Source: DAOMOP01 sp035444405
GTDB taxonomy: Bacteria; Pseudomonadota; Gammaproteobacteria; Burkholderiales; Rhodocyclaceae
Assembly (NCBI GenBank): GCA_035444405.1
Contig: DAOMOP010000143.1
Span: 1-10,734, forward strand
Reading direction: 5' to 3'
DNA length: 10,734 nucleotides
A model generated the notes under the pieces. That model was not told the DNA's origin, did not search any database, and worked only from the letters and a program-made list of their open reading frames with translations. Within the stretch, counting starts at the first letter, position 1. Each line of letters opens with the position of its first letter. Positions 6,441 through 10,734 of the stretch are shown in pieces. Made by a program: the position numbers and the translations under genes.

Positions 6441-8218
6441 GCCCGCCCCTCCACGTGCGTCTGCAGCCACCACTCGAGCAGCCCGAGCTGCCACAGCTTC
6501 GAACCGCGCAGCGGCGTGATGTGGGCACCCGGATCGGCGAGCAGCATGTCCACGTAGTCCGGGCGGAACAACCCCCGCTCGCGCGCGGCCTGGCTGGTGA
6601 GCGCATCGCGCACGCGCTCGAGCACCGAGCCCTGCAGGTACTTGAGCGCCGGCACCGGGAAGTAGCCTTTGGGCCGGTCGATGACCTCGGACGGGATCAC
6701 CTTGCGGGCGGTCTCCTTGAGCACCCCCTTGCCGCCGTGCGCGAGCTTGTGGCGCGCCGGGATGCGCGCGGCCAGCTCGACCAGTTCGTGATCGAGGAAG
6801 GGCACGCGGGCCTCCAGCCCGAACGCCATGGTCATGTTGTCGACGCGCTTCACGGGGTCGTCGACGAGCATCACGGTGGTATCGAGGCGCAGCGCCTTGT
6901 CGACCGGATGCGCTGCACCGGGCGCATTGAAACGCTCGGCGACGAAGGCGGCCGACTCGTCGCCGGCGAGCCATTGCGGCGTGACGACGCGCGCATACTC
7001 GTCGTAGTCGCGATCGCGGAAGGCGGCGAGGTAGTCGGCCACCGGCTGGGCGCTGCCGTCGAGCGGCGGGTACCAGTGATAGCCGCCGAACACCTCGTCG
7101 GCGCCCTGCCCGCTCTGCACCACCTTGCTGTGACGCGACACGGCCTCCGACAGCAGGTAGAAGCCGATGCAGTCGTGGCTCACCATCGGCTCGCTCATCG
7201 CCTCGACCGCCTCGGGCAGGCGCGCGAGCAGTTCCGACTCGGGCACGAAGATGCGCTCGTGAATGGTCGAGAAGCGCTGCGCGACGATGTCGGCGTATTC
7301 GAACTCGTTGCCCTTCTCGCCGCCGACGTCCTCGAAGCCGACGTTGTAGGTGCGCAGCTCGGCAACGCCGGCCTCGGCCATCAGGCCGACGATCAGCGAC
7401 GAGTCGACACCGCCCGACAACAGTGCGCCGACCGGCACGTCGGCGACCAGCCGCCGCTTGACCGCGGCACGCAGGCCGTCGAGCAGGATGTCGGTCCATT
7501 CGTCGAAGCTGCGCGCCTCGTCGGCGGCCTCCTGCGGGTAGGCGAGCGACCAGAAGCGCCGCTCGCTGCGCCGCCCGTCCGGCTCGATCGTCATCACGCT
7601 GGCCGGCGCGAGCTTGCGCACGCCGGCGAGCATCGTGTAGGGCGCCGGCACGACCGCGTGAAAGGACAGGTAGAAGTTCAGCGCGATCGCATCGACGGTG
7701 GTGTCGACGCCGCCCGCATCGAGCAGCGCCGGCAGCGCCGAGGCGAAGCGCAGCCCGCCAGGCACCTCGGCGTAGTACAGCGGCTTGATGCCGAGGCGGT
7801 CGCGCCCGAGCAGCAGCCTGCCGCTGTCGCGCTCCCAGATCGCGAAGGCGAACATGCCGTTGAGCCGCTGCACGAAATCAGGGCCCCACGCGTGATAGGC
7901 CTTCAGCAGCACCTCGGTGTCACCGTGCGAGTAAAAGCGGTAGCCTTGGCCCTCGAGCTCGCGGCGCAGTTCCGGGTGGTTGTAGACGGCGCCGTTGAAC
8001 ACGATGCCAAGCCCGAGATTCGGATCGAACATCGGCTGCTGCGACGACTCGGACAAGTCCATGATCTTCAATCGCCGATGGCCGAAGGCGCGGCCGCCCT
8101 GCGCGTAGAGACCGCCGCTGTCCGGGCCGCGCCGGCGCTGACGCCGATTCATCCGTTCGAGCGCTGCGATGTCCGGCGCAGTGCCGTCGAAACGCAATTC
8201 CCCTGCGATTCCGCACAT
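6437..8218 (-). CDS. asnO: N-acetylglutaminylglutamine amidotransferase (asparagine synthetase-like)
   Basis: 593 residues with the two-domain plan of glutamine-hydrolysing asparagine synthetases. The class II glutaminase domain begins MCGIAGELRF (Cys2 is the nucleophile after Met removal), with RRRGPDSGG (28-36), the conserved HRRLKIMDLS (48-57), FNGAVYN (74-80) and SHGDTEVLL (97-105). The synthetase domain has the ATP pyrophosphatase loop LLSGGVDSS (266-274), SGQGADEVFGGY (369-380) and GLEARVPFLD (467-476). Beside ngg and the M42 peptidase it is the NAGGN amidotransferase, which amidates the C-terminal carboxylate of N-acetylglutaminylglutamine, rather than a housekeeping AsnB. ATG 8218 is fixed by the need for Cys at position 2 and by AGGAG about ten bases upstream. 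First gene of the operon, with a leader of roughly 190 bases. Confidence 0.94.
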   Translation of the reverse strand: MCGIAGELRFDGTAPDIAALERMNRRQRRRGPDSGGLYAQGGRAFGHRRLKIMDLSESSQQPMFDPNLGLGIVFNGAVYNHPELRRELEGQGYRFYSHGDTEVLLKAYHAWGPDFVQRLNGMFAFAIWERDSGRLLLGRDRLGIKPLYYAEVPGGLRFASALPALLDAGGVDTTVDAIALNFYLSFHAVVPAPYTMLAGVRKLAPASVMTIEPDGRRSERRFWSLAYPQEAADEARSFDEWTDILLDGLRAAVKRRLVADVPVGALLSGGVDSSLIVGLMAEAGVAELRTYNVGFEDVGGEKGNEFEYADIVAQRFSTIHERIFVPESELLARLPEAVEAMSEPMVSHDCIGFYLLSEAVSRHSKVVQSGQGADEVFGGYHWYPPLDGSAQPVADYLAAFRDRDYDEYARVVTPQWLAGDESAAFVAERFNAPGAAHPVDKALRLDTTVMLVDDPVKRVDNMTMAFGLEARVPFLDHELVELAARIPARHKLAHGGKGVLKETARKVIPSEVIDRPKGYFPVPALKYLQGSVLERVRDALTSQAARERGLFRPDYVDMLLADPGAHITPLRGSKLWQLGLLEWWLQTHVEGRA

Positions 8219-8280
8219 TTTCTCATGTCTCCTCTCGCTGGGAAGAAGTCCGCTCGTCCGCACGGATGCACGCGCACGAT

Positions 8281-8309
8281 GCGACCCCTTCAGGTTGGCG
8301 ACCCCTTCA
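8281..8309. repeat. 12-bp tandem direct repeat in the asnO leader
   Basis: GCGACCCCTTCA occurs at 8281-8292 and again at 8298-8309, identical, with a five-base spacer (17-base period). On the asnO mRNA sense strand this reads TGAAGGGGTCGC twice, about 63-91 bases upstream of the start codon. Each unit contains an AAGGGG purine tract. Confidence 0.7.
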
Positions 8310-8386
8310 CGTCGGGGACTCGCGCGAACCGCCCCGAAGCATCCGACCCGCGGCGTGGGCGGTGCAGCGCGAGCACGGCTGCCGTC

Positions 8387-8403
8387 GAGCCGCGAATCGG
8401 CTC
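8387..8403 (-). other. Hairpin near the predicted 5' end of the asnO mRNA
   Basis: GAGCCG-ATTCG-CGGCTC gives a six-pair stem with a five-base loop, starting a few bases after the likely transcription start. It could protect the 5' end of the transcript. No function is shown. Confidence 0.3.
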
Positions 8404-8414
8404 CGAGTCGATCC

Positions 8415-8442
8415 GTTATTATAACAAATCGATTTGTGCCAA
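8415..8442 (-). promoter_or_regulatory. Putative promoter of the NAGGN operon with embedded operator
   Basis: On the minus strand TTGGCA (8442-8437, five of six to the -35 consensus) is followed after 16 bases by AATAAC (8420-8415, four of six to -10). A perfect TATAAT lies at 8423-8418, but its spacing to TTGGCA is only 13 bases, so it would need another -35. The whole site lies in the only AT-rich island of the region. The 14-bp palindrome at 8424-8437 fills the spacer, the usual place for a repressor, or for an activator that twists the spacer. Confidence 0.5.
8424..8437. promoter_or_regulatory. Perfect 14-bp palindrome, candidate operator
   Basis: ACAAATCGATTTGT equals its own reverse complement. 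It lies between asnO and the divergent thiL, inside the asnO promoter region and about 18 bases upstream of the thiL -35 box, so a bound regulator could act on either direction. The regulator is not encoded in this window. Confidence 0.6.
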
Positions 8443-8454
8443 TATTTCAGGCCC

Positions 8455-8483
8455 TTGACATCGCCGACGCAAAGCGACAGGCT
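8455..8483 (+). promoter_or_regulatory. Putative sigma-70 promoter of thiL-pgpA-pncC
   Basis: A perfect -35 hexamer TTGACA (8455-8460) is followed after 17 bases by CAGGCT (8478-8483), which keeps only the A2 and T6 of the -10 consensus. Transcription would begin near 8490, giving a leader of about 28 bases for thiL. Confidence 0.45.
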
Positions 8484-8517
8484 GTGCCGCCCGCAGCCGT
8501 CTCGTCGCACGCCCGCC

Positions 8518-9477
8518 ATGCCATCCGAGTTCGATCTGATCCGCCGCCATTTCACGCGCGCAACCGGCCACACCGATCTCGCGGTCGGCGACGACGCCGC
8601 GCTGCTGAGCCCGCGCCCCGGCATGCAGCTGGCCGTGTCGACCGACATGCTGGTGTGCGGCACGCACTTCCTGCCCGACACGGAGCCCGGCGCGCTCGGC
8701 TGGAAGACGCTCGCCGTCAATGTGTCCGATCTCGCCGCGATGGGTGCCGAACCGCGCTGGGCGCTGCTCGCGCTGGCCCTGCCGGACGCCGACGAAGGCT
8801 GGATCGCCGCCTTTGCCGGAGGCCTCTTCGAGTGCGCAGCGAAGTTCGGCGTCGATGTCGTCGGCGGCGACACGACACGCGGCCCGCTCAATCTGTGCGT
8901 GACGGTGTTCGGCGAGCTGCCATACGGCGGCGCGATCACGCGTGCCGGCGCGCGCGCCGGCGACGACGTCTGGGTGAGCGGCTGGCCCGGACGTGCCGCG
9001 CTCGGCCTCGCACAGCTGCGCGGCGAGCTCGCGCTGACCGCCGACGGCGCGCGCGGCTGCGTCGATGCGCTGACGCGGCCGCAGCCGCGCGTGGCGACCG
9101 GGCTCGCGCTGCGCGGGCACGCGAGCGCGATGCTGGACGTCTCCGACGGCCTGCTCGGCGATCTCGCGCACATCCTCGAACAGTCCGGCGTCGGCGCCAC
9201 CGTCGAGGTCGCCGCGCTGCCGCTGGCGGCGCTGCAGGCGCTCGGCGCGCCGCCCGAGCGCGCGCGCGCGGCGCTGCTCGCAGGCGGCGACGACTACGAG
9301 CTGCTGTTCGCCGCGCCGCCGCCGCAGCGCGACGCGATCGCGCACCTCGCCTCGACGACCGGCATCCCGCTCACGCGCATCGGCCACATCACGCCCACGC
9401 CGGGCGAACTGCTGCTGCGCGAGCCCGACGGGCGGCTCGTGCGCCCGGGCGCGCTCGGCTACGATCATTTCAAGTGA
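8518..9477 (+). CDS. thiL: Thiamine-monophosphate kinase
   Basis: 319 residues, normal for ThiL, which phosphorylates thiamine monophosphate to thiamine diphosphate with ATP in the cytoplasm. The PurM/ThiL-family motifs are all present in order: VGDDAALL (23-30), STDMLVCGTHF (41-51), NVSDLAAMGAEP (68-79), GGDTTRG (116-122), DVSDGLLGDL (207-216), GGDDYELLF (256-264) and the terminal GYDHF (314-318). The start at ATG 8518 gives the usual opening MPSEFDLI; no good Shine-Dalgarno precedes it, so initiation may be weak or use a short leader. The frame is open further upstream to 8434, but that would run through the promoter. pgpA follows after one base. Confidence 0.95.
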   Translation: MPSEFDLIRRHFTRATGHTDLAVGDDAALLSPRPGMQLAVSTDMLVCGTHFLPDTEPGALGWKTLAVNVSDLAAMGAEPRWALLALALPDADEGWIAAFAGGLFECAAKFGVDVVGGDTTRGPLNLCVTVFGELPYGGAITRAGARAGDDVWVSGWPGRAALGLAQLRGELALTADGARGCVDALTRPQPRVATGLALRGHASAMLDVSDGLLGDLAHILEQSGVGATVEVAALPLAALQALGAPPERARAALLAGGDDYELLFAAPPPQRDAIAHLASTTGIPLTRIGHITPTPGELLLREPDGRLVRPGALGYDHFK

Positions 9478-9478
9478 C

Positions 9479-9979
9479 ATGCAGCCGACCTTCCGTTTTC
9501 TCGTCAGTCATCCCGCCCATTTCATCGCGCTCGGTTTCGGCTCGGGGCTGTCGCCGCGCGCGCCGGGCACCGCCGGCACGCTGCTCGCATGGGCCTTGTA
9601 CCCGCTCATCAGCGCGCCGCTTTCGAGCACGCTGTTCGCCGCCATGCTCGCCAGCCTGTTCGTCGCCGGCGTGCTGGTGGCCGCACGCACCGGGCGCGCG
9701 CTCGGTGTGCCCGACCACGGTGCGATCGTGTGGGACGAAATGGTCGCGATGTGGCTGGTGCTGATGTTCACCCCGGCGGTCTTCGCCTGGCAGGCCGTCG
9801 CAGTGGCGCTCTTCCGTTTCTTCGACATCGTCAAGCCGCCACCGATCCGCTGGGCCGACCGACGCCTGAAGGGCGGCTTCGGCGTGATGTTCGACGACCT
9901 TCTCGCAGCCGGCTACGCGATCGCGAGCCTGCTCTTCCTGCTCCACCTTTTCGGAGGCACGCCGTGGATGACGACCTGA
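9479..9979 (+). CDS. pgpA: Phosphatidylglycerophosphatase A
   Basis: 166 residues, typical of PgpA, the inner-membrane enzyme that removes phosphate from phosphatidylglycerophosphate to give phosphatidylglycerol. Visible motifs: GFGSGLSPRAPGTAGTLLAW (19-38), DHGAIVWDEMVAMW (79-92, the metal-binding acidic motif), FRFFDIVKPPPIRWADRRL (112-130) and GVMFDDLLAGYA-like residues (135-147). Hydrophobic segments around 36-68, 88-111 and 140-160 fit a small membrane protein. The ATG follows the thiL stop by one base, and the 3' end overlaps pncC by 16 bases, so translation is probably coupled through the cluster. The next gene's SD (GGAGG, 9953-9957) lies within pgpA. Confidence 0.94.
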   Translation: MQPTFRFLVSHPAHFIALGFGSGLSPRAPGTAGTLLAWALYPLISAPLSSTLFAAMLASLFVAGVLVAARTGRALGVPDHGAIVWDEMVAMWLVLMFTPAVFAWQAVAVALFRFFDIVKPPPIRWADRRLKGGFGVMFDDLLAAGYAIASLLFLLHLFGGTPWMTT

Positions 9980-10461
9980 GCACGCTGTCGCGCGAGGTCG
10001 GCGCGTGGCTGTCGCGCCACGGCTGGACGCTCGCGGCCGCCGAATCGTGCACCGGCGGCTGGATCGCCACCGTCGTCACCGCGACCGCGGGCAGCTCGGC
10101 GTGGTTCGAGCGCGGCTTCGTGACGTATTCGAACGAGGCCAAGCAGGAGCTGCTCGGCGTCTCGGCGGCGACGCTCGCTCGCCACGGCGCGGTCAGCGAG
10201 CCGACCGTGCGCGAGATGGTCGCCGGCACACTGGCCGCCAGCCATGCCGACGTCGCACTGGCGGTGTCGGGGATCGCGGGGCCGGGCGGCGCCACCCCGG
10301 GCAAGCCCGTTGGCATGATATGTCTTGCATGGGGACGGCGCGGCGGGGCACCGCAGAGCGAGACATGCCATTTCACGGGCGATCGCGAGGCGGTGCGACG
10401 CCAGGCCGTCACGCATGCACTGCAGGCACTGATGGCGCGCCTCGACACGGCGGGCCCGTGA
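9964..10461 (+). CDS. pncC: Nicotinamide-nucleotide amidohydrolase (CinA C-terminal domain protein)
   Basis: 165 residues, a stand-alone CinA C-terminal domain. PncC deamidates nicotinamide mononucleotide to nicotinate mononucleotide in the pyridine nucleotide salvage cycle. Motifs: AAAESCTGGWIA (24-35, with the catalytic Ser28), SAWFERGFVTYSNEAKQELL (45-64), HGAVSEPTVREM (74-85) and AVSGIAGPGGATPGKPVG (100-117). The initiation codon is GTG at 9964, chosen because GGAGG ends six bases upstream and the reading starts right before the conserved N-terminal helix. The ATG four bases on is out of frame and belongs to the end of pgpA. Its place just before recA is common in bacteria. Confidence 0.94.
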   Translation: MDDDLSTLSREVGAWLSRHGWTLAAAESCTGGWIATVVTATAGSSAWFERGFVTYSNEAKQELLGVSAATLARHGAVSEPTVREMVAGTLAASHADVALAVSGIAGPGGATPGKPVGMICLAWGRRGGAPQSETCHFTGDREAVRRQAVTHALQALMARLDTAGP

Positions 10462-10522
10462 GCACCCGCTGCGCGCATGCAATCTCTGTGCCATAATCCG
10501 CAAACTTACCCGAGGACACGAC

Positions 10523-10734
10523 ATGGACGACAACAAGGCCAAGGCCCTGCAGGCAGCGCTCTCGCAGATCGAGAAGCAGTTCGGCAAGGGCTCGATCATG
10601 CGCATGGGCGACGGCACGGTCGAGCGCGACATCCAGACGGTGTCGACCGGCTCGCTCGGGCTGGACATCGCGCTGGGGCTCGGCGGGCTGCCGCGCGGGC
10701 GGGGGGTCGAGATCTACGGCCCCGAATCGTCGGG
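10523..10734 (+). CDS. recA: Recombinase RecA (5' part only)
   Basis: The first 70 codons of RecA, the ATP-dependent strand-exchange protein that also triggers LexA self-cleavage. The sequence has the conserved N-terminal oligomerisation helix AALSQIEKQFGKGSIMRMGD (11-30), then VSTGSLGLDIALGLGGLPRG (40-59), and is cut by the window edge inside the Walker A motif EIYGPESSG. GAGGA six bases before ATG supports the start. Upstream, CATAAT at 10492-10497 is a fair -10 hexamer, but no good -35 stands 16-18 bases before it. A LexA box is not convincing: CTGT at 10486 is not matched by ACAG. The gap to pncC is 61 bases. Confidence 0.97.
   Translation, partial: MDDNKAKALQAALSQIEKQFGKGSIMRMGDGTVERDIQTVSTGSLGLDIALGLGGLPRGRGVEIYGPESS

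Noticed and set aside
8418..8442. Sigma-54 promoter suggested by TTGGCAC on the asnO strand
   Set aside because: The -12 GC element is absent at the required spacing; the bases there read GATTT.
6056..8458. 800-codon plus-strand open frame opposite asnO
   Set aside because: Spans asnO, the operon spacer and the promoter region; no motifs and typical GC-shadow composition.
8434..8517. Upstream TTG start extending thiL
   Set aside because: It would translate through the TTGACA promoter element and adds residues not found in ThiL; MPSEFDLI is the usual opening.
8419..9480. 353-codon minus-strand open frame opposite thiL
   Set aside because: All ThiL motifs are on the plus strand in order; the antisense frame has no recognisable domain.
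10486..10501. LexA box upstream of recA
   Set aside because: Only the left half CTGT is present; the right half reads CCGC, not ACAG.

Overview
The window reads as chromosomal DNA of a high-GC Gram-negative bacterium, most likely a betaproteobacterium. The Rhodocyclales (Azoarcus/Thauera/Aromatoleum-like) are my best guess. The support is a Bordetella/Neisseria-type general porin ending in Phe, a ribosome hibernation factor fused to a cold-shock domain, the order thiL-pgpA-pncC-recA, and strong GC bias at third codon positions. No rRNA, tRNA, CRISPR array, insertion sequence or phage gene was seen.

Left part (1-2349, minus strand): an outer-membrane porin (796-1845) is followed after 27 bases by the 5' 256 codons of an ATP-grasp acyl-CoA-ligase-type gene of the succinyl-CoA synthetase beta/ATP-citrate lyase group, which runs off the left edge. 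Upstream of the porin lies a gene-poor stretch holding a GC hairpin, a (GAG)7 microsatellite and what looks like a frameshifted acyl carrier protein remnant.

Centre-left (2350-3206, plus strand): a small acidic protein of unknown function and an HPF/RaiA-cold-shock fusion protein, probably one transcript. It converges on the next operon across a 98-base gap with a GC-rich inverted repeat.

Centre (3305-8442, minus strand): a complete three-gene operon for the dipeptide osmolyte N-acetylglutaminylglutamine amide (NAGGN). It holds an asparagine-synthetase-like amidotransferase (asnO), a GNAT/ATP-grasp fusion synthetase (ngg) and an M42-family peptidase. The GNAT domain acetylates glutamine, the ATP-grasp domain joins a second glutamine, the amidotransferase makes the terminal amide, and the peptidase is a conserved partner of unclear role. 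Synthetase and peptidase overlap by ATGA. A possible 42-codon Arg-rich ORF sits between asnO and ngg, with ATGA overlaps at both ends. The operon starts in an AT-rich island containing a perfect 14-bp palindrome and has a leader of about 190 bases with a 12-bp direct repeat.

Right part (8455-10734, plus strand): thiL, pgpA and pncC form a tight housekeeping cluster (1-base gap, then a 16-base overlap), followed 61 bases later by the 5' end of recA, cut at the Walker A motif.

The NAGGN pathway is already described. The less explained items are the small ORF inside it, its operator and leader, and the decayed ACP-like gene.
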